A stretch of 64,000 bases of DNA, from contig NZ_JACIFH010000001.1 of the NCBI RefSeq assembly GCF_014197265.1, positions 806,001-870,000 on the forward strand, in the 5' to 3' direction. The position numbers were made by a program, and so were the translations under genes. The notes under the pieces are model-generated. The model had not been told where the DNA came from. It did not search any database and worked only from the letters and a program-made list of their open reading frames with translations. This document shows positions 27,848 through 36,978 of this stretch, in pieces; positions within the stretch are counted from its first letter, which is position 1; the number at the start of each line of letters is the position of its first letter. The stretch comes from Microbacterium invictum (GTDB lineage: Bacteria; Actinomycetota; Actinomycetes; Actinomycetales; Microbacteriaceae).

Positions 27848-30394
27848 CTACTGCGCGTCGCGCTCCTGCACCGACAGGGCGCGCTCGACGCCCGCGAGGT
27901 TCTCGGCGACCAGACGGCGCAGCGCCGGCGATGCGTCCTCGTGCTCCTTCAGCCAGGCACGGGTCGCGTCGCGGAGGGCGACATCGGCCAGGGCGGCCGG
28001 GTACAGCCCGGTGATCAGGTAGTTCGCGATCTGGTAGGTGCGGCTGTTCCACACCGGGAGCAGCATCTCGAAGTAGGGGTCGATGAACGCGGACAGCGCG
28101 TCCACGCCCGCCGGGTGCACCAGCCCGAGCGCGGCCGAGCGGATCACCGTGTTGGGCAGGTCGGCGCTGTCGACCAGCGACGACCAGGCGGTGCGCTTGG
28201 CCTCGACGCTCGGCAGGGCGGCCTTGGCCTGCGCCGCGAACTCGCCGCCCTTGGCGGTGTTGTCCTCGGCGAGGGCGGCGTCGATGTCGGCGGCGGTGAC
28301 GAGTCCGCCCGCCGCGAGGGAGACCAGCAGCGCCCACGACAGGTCGGCGTCGATCTCGAGCCCGGAAAGGGTGTTCTCGCCGTCGCGCAGCGCGCGGACC
28401 TGTTCCCAATGGGTGGGGAGGGCGGCCGCCGACGCGAACGCGGTCACGAACTGCAATTGGCTGTCGCTGCCGGCATCCGCCCCCTGAGCGAGCTCCCACA
28501 GCGCATCGGCGACCTTGCTCCGGGCCGCCTCCCGACGCTCGGGTGCGACATACGAATTCGCCGTCAGCTGCAGCTGGGCGAGCGTCGTGCGCACCGTGGT
28601 CGACTCGGTCTCGGCGCCGATGTTGCGGAGCACGAGATCGATGTAGTCGGATGCCGACGCCTCGGCATCACGGGTCTGATCCCACGCCGCACCCCATACC
28701 AGCGAACGGGCCAGCGGGTCGGAGATCGTGCCGAGATGGGCGATCGCCGTGCCCAGCGACCGCTCGTCGAGGCGGATCTTCGCGTACGCGAGGTCGTCGT
28801 CGTTGAGGAGGATGAGGTCGGGCTGGGCGAATCCCTTGAGCTCGGGCACCTCGGTGAGGTCACCGTCGACGTCGATCTCGATGTGGTGGGTGCGCACGAG
28901 CGCGCCGCCGTCGAGGTCGTAGAACCCGACGCCGAGGCGGTGCGGACGGATCGTCGGATAATCCGCCGGCGCGGTCTGCACGATCGCGAAACGGGTGATG
29001 TGACCGTCGACGTCGGTCTTGAGCTCGGGGGAGAGCGTGTTCACGCCGGCGGTCTCCAGCCACTTCTTCGACCACGTGTCGAGCTCGCGGCCGCTGGTGG
29101 CTTCGAGCTCGACGAGCAGGTCGCTCAGCTCGGTGTTGCCCCACGCGTGCTTCTGGAAGTACGCCGAGACGCCCGCGAAGAACGCCTCGATGCCCACCCA
29201 GGCCGCGAGCTGCTTCAGCACCGAGCCGCCCTTGGCGTACGTGATGCCGTCGAAGTTGACCTGGACGTCCTCGAGGTCGTTGATGGTCGCGACCACCGGG
29301 TGGGTCGACGGAAGCTGGTCCTGGCGGTACGCCCAGGTCTTCTCCATGGCATTGAACGTCGTCCAGGCGGCAGTCCACTCGGTGGCCTCGGCCGTGGCGA
29401 TGGTCGACGCCCATTCGGCGAACGACTCGTTGAGCCACAGGTCGTTCCACCATTTCATCGTGACCAGGTCACCGAACCACATGTGCGCGAGCTCGTGGAG
29501 GATCGTGACGACCCGCCGTTCCTTCACGGCATCGGTCACCTTCGAGCGGAACACGTAGGTCTCGGTGAAGGTGACCGCGCCCGCGTTCTCCATGGCCCCC
29601 GCGTTGAACTCGGGGACGAACAGCTGGTCATACTTCGCGAACGGGTACGGGACGCCGAACTTGTCCTCGTAGTAGGCGAAGCCCTCACGGGTCTTGTCGA
29701 AGATGTAGTCGGCATCGAGGTGCTGCCACAGGCTCTTGCGGCCGTAGACGCCCAGCGGGATGACCCGGCCGGAGGAACTGGTCAGCTCGGAGAAGGTCGA
29801 CTCGTAGGGGCCGGCGACCAGCGCGGTGATGTACGACGAGATGCGCGGGGTGGGCTCGAAGGTCCACGTGGCCGTGCCCTCACCGGCGGCGACCGGGGCA
29901 GGGGTAGGCGAGTTCGACACGACCTGCCACTGCGCGGGAGCGGTGACGGTGAACTGGAACGCCGCCTTCAGATCGGGTTGCTCGAACACCGCGAACACGC
30001 GCCGCGAGTCGGGCACCTCGAACTGCGAGTAGAGGTAGACCTCGCCGTCGACGGGGTCGACGAAGCGGTGCAGGCCCTCGCCCGTGTTCGTGTAGAGGCA
30101 GTCCGCGTCCACGACCAGCTCATTGTCGGCGGCGAGCGAGTCGAGGGCGATGCGCGAGTCGGCGAAGGCCGTGGCCGGGTCGATCGCCTGGCCGTTCAGG
30201 GTGATCTCGTGCACCGTGCGGGCGATGAGGTCGATGAAGGTCGAGGCCCCCTCGGTCGCGGTGAAGCGGATCACCGCACGTGAGCGGAACACCTCCGGAC
30301 CGGTGGTCAGATCGAGCGTGACCTCGTATGAGGTGGTGTCGATGATCGCGCGGCGCTCCTGCGCCTCGCTGCGGGTGAGATTCTCTCCAGGCAC
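27848..30394 (-). CDS. pepN: aminopeptidase N (M1 zinc metallopeptidase)
   Basis: An 848-aa M1 aminopeptidase that trims N-terminal residues from peptides. The exopeptidase motif NAGAMENAG and the zinc motif ILHELAHMWFGDL ... NESFAEW are visible near residues 260-330, with VRxxEF-type N-terminal beta saddle before them and an ERAP1-like helical C-terminus (about 350 residues). GTG 30394 is preferred because the protein then starts at PGENLTRSEAQERRA, as in actinobacterial PepN, with GGGAG 8 nt upstream; ATG 30409 is possible. It follows SulP on the minus strand and ends at a strong hairpin. Confidence 0.94.
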   Translation of the reverse strand: MPGENLTRSEAQERRAIIDTTSYEVTLDLTTGPEVFRSRAVIRFTATEGASTFIDLIARTVHEITLNGQAIDPATAFADSRIALDSLAADNELVVDADCLYTNTGEGLHRFVDPVDGEVYLYSQFEVPDSRRVFAVFEQPDLKAAFQFTVTAPAQWQVVSNSPTPAPVAAGEGTATWTFEPTPRISSYITALVAGPYESTFSELTSSSGRVIPLGVYGRKSLWQHLDADYIFDKTREGFAYYEDKFGVPYPFAKYDQLFVPEFNAGAMENAGAVTFTETYVFRSKVTDAVKERRVVTILHELAHMWFGDLVTMKWWNDLWLNESFAEWASTIATAEATEWTAAWTTFNAMEKTWAYRQDQLPSTHPVVATINDLEDVQVNFDGITYAKGGSVLKQLAAWVGIEAFFAGVSAYFQKHAWGNTELSDLLVELEATSGRELDTWSKKWLETAGVNTLSPELKTDVDGHITRFAIVQTAPADYPTIRPHRLGVGFYDLDGGALVRTHHIEIDVDGDLTEVPELKGFAQPDLILLNDDDLAYAKIRLDERSLGTAIAHLGTISDPLARSLVWGAAWDQTRDAEASASDYIDLVLRNIGAETESTTVRTTLAQLQLTANSYVAPERREAARSKVADALWELAQGADAGSDSQLQFVTAFASAAALPTHWEQVRALRDGENTLSGLEIDADLSWALLVSLAAGGLVTAADIDAALAEDNTAKGGEFAAQAKAALPSVEAKRTAWSSLVDSADLPNTVIRSAALGLVHPAGVDALSAFIDPYFEMLLPVWNSRTYQIANYLITGLYPAALADVALRDATRAWLKEHEDASPALRRLVAENLAGVERALSVQERDAQ

Positions 30395-30463
30395 GTGCGT
30401 GACTCCCATGGGTTCGGGTGGATGCCGACGATCGACGCTGCTGGCGCCGACGGCAACCTGTAA

Positions 30464-30469
30464 AGCCTA
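30464..30469 (-). promoter_or_regulatory. -10-like TAGGCT, candidate pepN promoter
   Basis: TAGGCT lies about 55-70 nt before the pepN start. Its first three bases are the TAG stop of the SulP gene, the same overlap seen at the permease/histidine kinase junction. Confidence 0.4.
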
Positions 30470-32149
30470 CGCTGTCCGTCCCTCGGGCTCCCGCCGGATA
30501 TGACTGCGTGCGTGCTCGATCGCCGGCGGCAGTTCGGCGAAGAGGTGATTGGCATGACGCAGCGATCGCAGCACGCCCACCGTGCGCATCAGATCCTCGT
30601 GGCGCGCCTGGACCCCCTTGATGAGCACCGTGACCCCGCGCCGCTCGAGGCTCTGCACGATGTCGCCGAGGATGCGGGCGCCGGTGGCATCGAGCAGCTC
30701 CAGCTGCGACATCCGCAGGATCACCACCGAGACGCCCTTCAGGGACTGCACCTGAGCGAAGATCCGGTCGGCCCCGGCGAAGAACAGCGGACCGTCGAAC
30801 CGGATGATCGCGATGCGCTCGTCCCCGGCATGCCTCTCACCGGCGATCTCTTCGCGATGGACCCCAGAGGCCCGTGACAGGCTCCGCAGCGCGAGGACGC
30901 CGGCGAACACGACGCCGATGATCACCGCGACGATCAGGTCGAACGACACCGTGATCACGGCCGTCAGGACGAAGGCGACGGCGTCGGCACGCGTGGAGCG
31001 GAGGATCGCCCGGACCGTGTCGCGGTGGACCATGCGGACCGCGGTGAGCATGAGGACACCGGCCAGTGCCGCGAGGGGGATGCTGCCGACCGGGCCGGAG
31101 GCGACGAGCACCACCAGCAGCAGCACGACCGCGTGGAAGGCCGAGGCGATGCGCGATCGGCCGCCCGAGCGGATGTTCACGGCGGTCCGGGCGATCGCCC
31201 CGGTGGCCGGCATGCCGCCGAACAGGGATGCACCGACCGACGCGAGGCCCTGCCCGAACAGCTCACGGTCCGGGTCGTAGGGACCGGTATCGGCCATGGA
31301 TGCCGCGACGCGGGCCGACAGCAGCGACTCGATCGCGGCGAGGGCGGCGACGGTGACAGCGGGCAGGAGCAGGTGCGACAGCAGCGCGGGGTCGAGGTTC
31401 GGCAGTGCCGGCGCCGGGAGAGAGGAGGGCAGTGTGCCGATGGTCGCCAGCGGTGTCGGCAGCACGAGCGCGAGCACGGCGACCACGGCGATGCCGATGA
31501 GCGAGCCGGGAATCGCCGGGTGCAGGCGGGGGAGCAGCAGCATGCACGCCACCACGATCGCGGCGGCGCCCAGCGCCCAGAGGAGGTAGCCGAGGTCCGC
31601 GCCGGCGAGCGCCTGGACCGCTGCGACGAGCGCATTGGAGCTGTGCTCATCGGCCCGTGCCGTGTGAGCAGACGTGAGCAGCGGGATCTGCTGGGCGAAG
31701 ATGATCACCGCGATGCCGAGAGTGAACCCCTCGATGACCGGCCAGGGGATGAAGGACACGGCGCGGCCGAGCCGCAGGACGCCCGCGGCGATCACGATGA
31801 CCCCGGCCATGAGCGCCACCGTGACCACCGCACCGGGACCGTGGATCGCCACGATCGGAACGAGGACGACCACCATCGCGCCGGTCGGGCCGGAGACCTG
31901 GACGTGCGATCCTCCGAAGACCGCCGCGATGAACCCGGCCACGACCGCGGTGATCAGCCCCGCTTCGGCGCTGAGCCCCGAACTGACGCCGAATCCCAGT
32001 GCCAGCGGCAGTGCGACGATGCCGACGGTGATTCCGGCGATCAGATCGCCACGCCACGTGCGTCCGGCGTGCGCATAGTCGGCCCTGCTCGGAAAGAGCG
32101 CGGCGATGGCCGACACGAACCGGCGGCCCCGGGCCGGTGACGTCGTCAC
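30467..32149 (-). CDS. SulP-family anion transporter with STAS domain
   Basis: A 560-aa SulP permease for sulfate, bicarbonate or another anion; the substrate is not deducible. About 10-12 membrane segments span residues 20-430, including GDLIAGITVGIVALPLALGFGVSSGLSAEAGLITAVVAGFIAAVFGGSHVQVSGPTGAM, the SulP signature region. The C-terminal STAS domain (DERIAIIRFDGPLFFAGADRIFAQVQ ... LRMSQLELLDATGARILGDIV) is intact. GTG 32149 overlaps the ArsR-family gene stop (GTGA), so the pair is coupled and the regulator probably controls it. The open frame upstream of this start is shadow sequence. Confidence 0.9.
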   Translation of the reverse strand: MTTSPARGRRFVSAIAALFPSRADYAHAGRTWRGDLIAGITVGIVALPLALGFGVSSGLSAEAGLITAVVAGFIAAVFGGSHVQVSGPTGAMVVVLVPIVAIHGPGAVVTVALMAGVIVIAAGVLRLGRAVSFIPWPVIEGFTLGIAVIIFAQQIPLLTSAHTARADEHSSNALVAAVQALAGADLGYLLWALGAAAIVVACMLLLPRLHPAIPGSLIGIAVVAVLALVLPTPLATIGTLPSSLPAPALPNLDPALLSHLLLPAVTVAALAAIESLLSARVAASMADTGPYDPDRELFGQGLASVGASLFGGMPATGAIARTAVNIRSGGRSRIASAFHAVVLLLVVLVASGPVGSIPLAALAGVLMLTAVRMVHRDTVRAILRSTRADAVAFVLTAVITVSFDLIVAVIIGVVFAGVLALRSLSRASGVHREEIAGERHAGDERIAIIRFDGPLFFAGADRIFAQVQSLKGVSVVILRMSQLELLDATGARILGDIVQSLERRGVTVLIKGVQARHEDLMRTVGVLRSLRHANHLFAELPPAIEHARSHIRREPEGRTA

Positions 32150-32514
32150 CGCGGCGCCTCCGGCAGCGCGGGCAGGTCCTGGGCGCCGCGCAGAAGGTCG
32201 CCGTCGGTGGCGAGCACGGCCCACAGCAGTTCGCGAGCGGTTGCCAGCAGCTGCGCGACCTTCGGATCGGCGAGGCGGTAGTAGACGTGGCTCGCGCGGC
32301 GTTCGGACTCTACGAGCCGGTGTCGGCGGAGCACCGCGAGGTGCTGGGACAGGTGTGACGCTTCGAGGCCCGTCTCGGCCTGCAGTTCGGCCACGCTGCA
32401 TTCCGGGGTGGCCGACAGCAGCTCGAGGATGCGGATGCGGAAGGGATGAGCGAGCCCCTTGAACAGGTTGGCCTTGACTTCGTAGAGCGGTCTCTGCGTC
32501 TGGGTTAGTGGCAT
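32146..32514 (-). CDS. ArsR-family transcriptional regulator
   Basis: A 122-aa winged-helix repressor. Visible: LFKGLAHPFRIRILELLSATPECSVAELQAETGLEASHLSQHLAVLRRHRLVESERRASHVYYRLADPKVAQLLATAR, the ArsR fold with recognition helix HLSQHLAVLRRH and the wing. No clear Cys cluster for metal sensing is present, so the ligand is unknown. ATG 32514 is preferred to the upstream in-frame ATG at 32538 because the palindrome ATGATG-GAAA-CATCAT covers it and the family N-terminus fits. It is translationally coupled to SulP. Confidence 0.88.
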   Translation of the reverse strand: MPLTQTQRPLYEVKANLFKGLAHPFRIRILELLSATPECSVAELQAETGLEASHLSQHLAVLRRHRLVESERRASHVYYRLADPKVAQLLATARELLWAVLATDGDLLRGAQDLPALPEAPR

Positions 32515-32528
32515 GATGGAAACATCAT
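32513..32528. promoter_or_regulatory. palindrome at the ArsR gene start
   Basis: ATGATG-GAAA-CATCAT, a perfect 6-4-6 inverted repeat, covers the ArsR start codon and the TATGAT-like element just upstream on the minus strand. Position and regulator type suggest autoregulation. It is also 30 bp from the rpiB hexamer, so it could affect both directions. Confidence 0.6.
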
Positions 32529-32558
32529 ATCGCGGCATCCATCGACCGGCACTGTCAA

Positions 32559-32564
32559 TAGGAT
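32559..32564 (+). promoter_or_regulatory. -10-like TAGGAT, leaderless start of rpiB
   Basis: TAGGAT, 6 nt, then ATG 32571. Confidence 0.6.
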
Positions 32565-32570
32565 TGAGGC

Positions 32571-33104
32571 ATGCGCATCCACATCGCGACGGACCACGCC
32601 GGCCTCGAATTCTCCACGCAGCTGCAGCACCACCTCGCCGCGCAGGGTCACGACGTGGTCGATCACGGTCCGATCGAGTACGACGCGCTCGACGACTACC
32701 CGTCCTTCTGCATCCGGGCGGCGCAGGCGGTCGTGCGTGACCAGGCCGCGGGCATCGAGACGCTCGGCGTCGTGTTCGGCGGCTCGGGCAACGGCGAGCA
32801 GATCGCGGCGAACAAGGTCCGGGGTGTCCGCGCCGCGCTCGTCTGGAATCTCGCCACCGCCGAGCTCGCGCGTGAGCACAACGACGCGAACGTCATCTCG
32901 ATCGGCGCCCGTCAGCACACCTTCGATGAGGCGGTGACCTTCATCGACCGGTTCATCGCGACGCCGTTCACCGGCGAGGAGCGTCACGCGCGCCGCATCG
33001 GCCAGCTCGCCGCGTACGAGATCGACGGGTCGCTCGAGCCCGACCCGCGCAGGAACCTCCGCGGCGGCGAGTCCGCCGACGCGATTGATCCGGAAGCGGG
33101 CTGA
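32571..33104 (+). CDS. rpiB: ribose-5-phosphate isomerase B family (RpiB)
   Basis: RpiB interconverts ribose-5-phosphate and ribulose-5-phosphate in the pentose phosphate pathway. 177 aa; the usual length is about 150-160 and the extra residues are a polar C-terminal tail. Visible: RIHIATDHAGLEFSTQLQHHL, ALDDYPSFCIRAAQAVV, GVVFGGSGNGEQIAANKVRGVRAALVWNLATAELAREHNDANVISIGARQHT. It shares one base with the next gene (TGATG), a pairing seen in other actinobacteria with an Nei-type glycosylase. The start is leaderless-type. A LacAB-like isomerase is an alternative but less likely. Confidence 0.9.
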   Translation: MRIHIATDHAGLEFSTQLQHHLAAQGHDVVDHGPIEYDALDDYPSFCIRAAQAVVRDQAAGIETLGVVFGGSGNGEQIAANKVRGVRAALVWNLATAELAREHNDANVISIGARQHTFDEAVTFIDRFIATPFTGEERHARRIGQLAAYEIDGSLEPDPRRNLRGGESADAIDPEAG

Positions 33105-34099
33105 TGCCCGAGGGTCATTCCGTCCACCGCATCGCCCGTCAGTTCGACCGGAACTTCGTGGGGCGCGCGGTGACGGCATCCAGCCCGCAGGGACGATTCG
33201 TCGAGGGCGCCTCGGTCATCGACCGGCGCACGCCCACCGAGGTCCGCGCCGTCGGCAAGCAGATGTTCCTCGAGTTCGACGACGACATCTGGCTGCGCGT
33301 GCACCTGGGCATGTACGGCGCGTGGGACTTCGCCGGTGAGATCCTCGTCGACCCGACCATCGCGTCGGCCAACGGGCGGATGGGGCAGACGAACCAGCGC
33401 GGCACCGACCTCGAGCCGGTCTTCGACACCGCCGGCGAGAACTCGCTGAGCTCGATCGGCGCGCCGCGACGCACCCGCGTGCACGTGCGCATGAGCGAGC
33501 AGACGAGGGGCCTGGCCGACGAGGGCGACCAGTGGCCGCCGCCCGTGGTCGGCCAGGTGCGACTGCGTCTGATGACGGATGCCACCTGCGCCGACCTGCG
33601 CGGTCCGACCGCCTGCCAGCTGCAGACGCCGGACGAGATGCTCGCAACGGTCGCGAAGCTCGGCCCCGATCCGCTCGTGGACGACGTCGCGGAGGGCGAG
33701 GAACGATTCGCCGCGGTCGTCCGGCGCAAGCCGACGCCCATCGGACTGCTGCTCATGGACCAGACCGTCGTCAGCGGCATCGGGAACGTGTACCGCGCCG
33801 AGATGCTGTTCCGGGCACGTCTGAACCCCCACACCCCGGGGCGGGATGTGCCGGAGGAGACGGTCCGAGGACTGTGGCGGGACTGGGTGCGACTGCTGGC
33901 CATCGGCGTGGAGACGGGCCAGATGATGACGATGGACGACCTGAACCCCGACGCCTATCGGCTCGCGATGGCGCATCGCGACGACCGGCACTGGGTCTAT
34001 CACCGCGCGGGGCTGCCGTGCCGCGTGTGCGGGACGGCGATCGTGCTCGAAGAGATGGCGACGCGCAAGCTGTACTGGTGCCCGAGCTGTCAGGCGTGA
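33104..34099 (+). CDS. Fpg/Nei-family DNA glycosylase (Nei2-like)
   Basis: A 331-aa base-excision repair glycosylase/AP lyase. It starts MPEGHSVHRIARQFD; after Met removal Pro1 is the catalytic nucleophile and Glu2 the general acid, both present. The helix-two-turn-helix region follows (LLLMDQTVVSGIGNVYRAEMLFRARLNP) and the C-terminal zinc finger is CRVCGTAIVLEEMATRKLYWCPSCQ with four Cys. The His in MPEGH marks the Nei2-type subgroup rather than Fpg (MPELPE) or Nei1 (MPEGDT). It removes oxidised pyrimidines or related lesions. It overlaps rpiB by one base. Confidence 0.92.
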   Translation: MPEGHSVHRIARQFDRNFVGRAVTASSPQGRFVEGASVIDRRTPTEVRAVGKQMFLEFDDDIWLRVHLGMYGAWDFAGEILVDPTIASANGRMGQTNQRGTDLEPVFDTAGENSLSSIGAPRRTRVHVRMSEQTRGLADEGDQWPPPVVGQVRLRLMTDATCADLRGPTACQLQTPDEMLATVAKLGPDPLVDDVAEGEERFAAVVRRKPTPIGLLLMDQTVVSGIGNVYRAEMLFRARLNPHTPGRDVPEETVRGLWRDWVRLLAIGVETGQMMTMDDLNPDAYRLAMAHRDDRHWVYHRAGLPCRVCGTAIVLEEMATRKLYWCPSCQA

Positions 34100-34116
34100 G
34101 TCGCTCGTCACCGCCC

Positions 34117-34122
34117 TAGGCT
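34117..34122 (+). promoter_or_regulatory. -10-like TAGGCT, leaderless start of the PaiB-like gene
   Basis: TAGGCT, 6 nt, then ATG 34129. Confidence 0.6.
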
Positions 34123-34128
34123 GGTGAC

Positions 34129-34779
34129 ATGCGGCAGAACCCGAGCTTCGCGATGACCGACGTGGCGGAGCTGCGCCGTGTCATCGATGCGCACCCGTGG
34201 ATGACACTGGTGAGCAACACCCCTGATGGACTGGTGGCATCGCACTACGCGGTGCTGCTGGACGAAGACCGCGACGACCTCACGATCGTGGGGCATGTCG
34301 GCAGACCTGACGACGCGATCCTGGGCCTGGGTGAGCACGAGCTGCTGGTCGTCGTGCAGGGACCGCACGGGTACGTCTCGCCCGGCTGGTACGGCGATGT
34401 GCAGGCCGTCCCCACGTGGAACTTCGTCTCGGTGCACCTGAGCGGAGTCCCTGAGCTGCTGTCCACCGAGGAGAACCTGAAGGTGCTCGACAGGCTCGTC
34501 GCGCGATTCGAATCCGCACTGCCGCAGCCGCGACTCATGTGGGAACCGCCCAACGACGAGAAGTTCGTGCGGGGTCTCGAGCGCGGGACGGTCGGTTTCC
34601 GTCTGACACCCACCAAGGTCGTGGCCAAGCGCAAGCTCAGTCAGAACAAGCCAGACGAGATGGTCGACACCATCATCGCCGAGCTCGAAGCCGGCCACGG
34701 TCCCTACACGGACCCGCGACTGCCGGCCGAGATGCGTCGTGCGCACGAGAGCATCCGTGCCGCGCGGGACATTCGATGA
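34129..34779 (+). CDS. PaiB-type FMN-binding protein
   Basis: A 216-aa protein of the PaiB group (FMN-binding split-barrel). The pattern HPWMTLVSNTPDGLVASHYAVLLD, VGHVGRPDDAILGLGEHELLVVVQGPHGYVSPGWYGDVQAVPTWNFVSVHLSG and the DPRLPAEMRRAHESIRAARDIR tail is characteristic. Bacillus PaiB was described as a negative regulator, but the fold is a flavin-binding oxidoreductase, so its role here is uncertain. The stop overlaps the amidohydrolase ATG (ATGA), so the two are coupled. Confidence 0.88.
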   Translation: MRQNPSFAMTDVAELRRVIDAHPWMTLVSNTPDGLVASHYAVLLDEDRDDLTIVGHVGRPDDAILGLGEHELLVVVQGPHGYVSPGWYGDVQAVPTWNFVSVHLSGVPELLSTEENLKVLDRLVARFESALPQPRLMWEPPNDEKFVRGLERGTVGFRLTPTKVVAKRKLSQNKPDEMVDTIIAELEAGHGPYTDPRLPAEMRRAHESIRAARDIR

Positions 34780-36275
34780 GCCTGCAGCGCGCCGACGGCG
34801 TCGACGTCATCGCGAACGCGCGGCTGACGGGCGGCGACCGCCTCGATCCGTTCGGCACCGAGCCGGTCGATGTGCACCTCGACGGCGGCCGGATCGCCGA
34901 CATCGCGCCGGCACGAGCGCTGCCCCGCCGCGGCGCCGTCCTCGACGCCGACGGTTCCTGGGTGATCTCCGGCCTGTGGGATCACCACGTCCACACCGTC
35001 CAGTGGGCGCTGGTCGCCCAGCGGATGCCGGTGGGCGCGGCGGCGACGGCGGCCGAGGCGGCGACGATCATGTCCACCGCCCCGCTCCTCGCGGACGGGC
35101 GGCGCGTGGGCACCGGCTTCCGCGATGCTCTCTGGCCGGACACGCCTTCCCTTGCCGTGCTCGACGCGGCGACGGGCGAGGTGCCCACCTACCTGATCAG
35201 CGCGGACGTGCACTGCGTGTGGCTCAACTCGGCCGCACTCCGGCGCGAAGGGTTCCCGCCCGATGACACCGGACTGCTACGCGAGGCGCCGGCGTTCGAG
35301 ATCTCACGGCGCCTCAACGCCGTCGACCCGGTCGCCGGCGACGCCCTCGTCGAGCACGCGTTGCGCGAGGCCGCCGCGCGCGGCATCGTGGGCGTCGTCG
35401 ACTTCGACATGGCCTGGAACGCCGAGGCCTGGGCACGACGACTCGATGCCGGCTTCGACGCCACCCGCGTGTCGTTCGCGGTCTACCCCGAGCTTCTGGA
35501 CCGCGCGATCGCCGAGGGCCTGCGCACCGGTGACGCCCTGGATGCCGCGGGCCGCGTGCGCATGGGGTCGCTGAAAGTCATCACCGACGGGTCGCTCGGC
35601 ACGCGAACGGCGGCATGCTCGCACCCGTATCCGGGCGATCCGCACAACCGCGGCGTGCTGACCGTTCCGCCGCATGAACTCGTGGATCTGCTCATGCGGG
35701 CGACCGGAGCGGGCCTCGCGTGCGCGGTGCATGCGATCGGCGACCTCGCCAACACGCACGCGCTCGACGCGTTCGCCGAGACCGGCGCGTACGGCACGAT
35801 CGAGCACGCGCAGCTGGTCGCACACGCCGACATCGCCCGGTTCGCGCGCCTGGGCGTCGCGGCGAGCGTGCAGCCCGAGCACGCGCTCGACGACCGCGAC
35901 CTCACCGACACGATCTGGGCCGGTCAGACTGCCCTGCCGTACCCGCTGCGGTCGATGGCCGATGCCGGGGTCAACCTGCTCTTCGGCTCCGATGCACCGG
36001 TCGCGCCGCTGGACCCCTGGGCGGCGATGGCTGCCGCGGTCCTGCGCACGCGGGACGACCTGCCCGCATGGCGTCCGGATCAGGCGGTGTCACCCGCAAC
36101 CGCACTGGCCGCGTCGACGGCCGGCGGCTCGGACGCCGGCTCAGCCCTCGACGTCGGCGACATCGCCGACCTCGCGCTCGTGGACCGCGACCCGCTGACG
36201 GCCGGACGGACGCTGGGTGCGACGCAGACCCGCGCAACCCTGATCGAGGGCGTCCTGACGCACGTCGCCCACTGA
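34776..36275 (+). CDS. amidohydrolase family protein (YtcJ-like)
   Basis: A 499-aa metal-dependent hydrolase of the amidohydrolase superfamily, YtcJ-like. Visible: WVISGLWDHHVHTVQWALVAQRMPVG (the HxH metal motif), VVDFDMAWNAEAWARRL, MGSLKVITDGSLGTRTAAC (metal-bridging Lys region), AVHAIGDLANTHALDAFA, IEHAQLVAHADIARFARLGVAASVQPEHALDD and LLFGSDAPVAPLDPWAAMAAAV with the catalytic Asp. The substrate is unknown; YtcJ proteins are often N-acyl or aryl-amide hydrolases by annotation only. It is coupled to the PaiB-like gene and ends before a bidirectional hairpin shared with dps. Confidence 0.88.
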   Translation: MSLQRADGVDVIANARLTGGDRLDPFGTEPVDVHLDGGRIADIAPARALPRRGAVLDADGSWVISGLWDHHVHTVQWALVAQRMPVGAAATAAEAATIMSTAPLLADGRRVGTGFRDALWPDTPSLAVLDAATGEVPTYLISADVHCVWLNSAALRREGFPPDDTGLLREAPAFEISRRLNAVDPVAGDALVEHALREAAARGIVGVVDFDMAWNAEAWARRLDAGFDATRVSFAVYPELLDRAIAEGLRTGDALDAAGRVRMGSLKVITDGSLGTRTAACSHPYPGDPHNRGVLTVPPHELVDLLMRATGAGLACAVHAIGDLANTHALDAFAETGAYGTIEHAQLVAHADIARFARLGVAASVQPEHALDDRDLTDTIWAGQTALPYPLRSMADAGVNLLFGSDAPVAPLDPWAAMAAAVLRTRDDLPAWRPDQAVSPATALAASTAGGSDAGSALDVGDIADLALVDRDPLTAGRTLGATQTRATLIEGVLTHVAH

Positions 36276-36282
36276 CTGCACG

Positions 36283-36315
36283 ACGAAGCCCCGGACCGAT
36301 CGGCCGGGGCTTCGT
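36283..36315. terminator. bidirectional hairpin between the amidohydrolase and dps
   Basis: ACGAAGCCCCGG (36283-36294) pairs with its complement at 36304-36315, a 12-bp stem with a 9-nt loop. It lies between two convergent genes and can terminate both. No T-run. Confidence 0.7.
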
Positions 36316-36358
36316 GCTGCTCAGGAGTGGGCGCCTGCCGGCATCCACTCGTCTGCTG

Positions 36359-36844
36359 TCAAGAGGCGAGGTGCGCCGAGAGGAACCAGCGATCCTTCTC
36401 GAGGCTCGCCTTGATGCCGATCGCGATGTCCTGGCTGGTCAGATCGATCTCGTCGAGGCCGTCGATCGCCGCCTGCACGTCGGGCAGGACCGCGTCGATG
36501 TCGGAGACGATGGCCGCGATCTGCTGCTCCCACGGGGTGAACCCGGCAGGAACCGCCGTCGCGGCGACCTTAGCGGCCACCGTGGCGACGCGGGCATCGA
36601 CAGGAAGGCCCAGAGCGACGATCCGCTCGGCGGCCTCGTCGGCAGACGCCTGCGCGTGTGCGACGACCTGGTCGAGAAGCTCGTGGATCGCGATGAAATT
36701 CGCGCCACGGACGTTCCAGTGGGCCTGCTTGCCGTTGACGGCGAGAGCCTGCAGTCCGAGAACGACCGGCGCGAGGAACTGTGCGGTGCCGGCGGCCACC
36801 TCAGGGTCGGCCGCGGTCGCTGAAATCGTGTGTGTCTTGGTCAT
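36359..36844 (-). CDS. dps: Dps-type ferritin-like DNA-binding protein
   Basis: A 161-aa Dps protein: iron storage, ferroxidase and DNA protection in starvation or oxidative stress, as a dodecamer. The ferroxidase motif VNGKQAHWNVRGANFIAIHELLDQVVAHAQASADEAAERIVALG is intact, including His/Asp/Glu ligands. The last segment LEKDRWFLSAHLAS is typical. The N-terminus is short and lacks a Lys-rich DNA-binding tail, so DNA binding may be weak. ATG 36844 follows GGAGGG. A TAGCGT-like hexamer lies about 45 nt upstream on the minus strand. Confidence 0.94.
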   Translation of the reverse strand: MTKTHTISATAADPEVAAGTAQFLAPVVLGLQALAVNGKQAHWNVRGANFIAIHELLDQVVAHAQASADEAAERIVALGLPVDARVATVAAKVAATAVPAGFTPWEQQIAAIVSDIDAVLPDVQAAIDGLDEIDLTSQDIAIGIKASLEKDRWFLSAHLAS

Positions 36845-36965
36845 ATCTACTCGCCCTCCACTCAGCGGGAAATGCCCCGCACTGAATCCAACGCTACTCA
36901 GCACCAGGCATTCCGCAAGCAAGCAAAGGCTGGGCTAACCGGGAGTTCTCGGGTGTCCGGCTGTG

Positions 36966-36971
36966 TAGTGT
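36966..36971 (+). promoter_or_regulatory. -10-like TAGTGT, leaderless start of the gamma-CA gene
   Basis: TAGTGT, 7 nt, then ATG 36979. Confidence 0.45.
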
Positions 36972-36978
36972 CGGAGCC

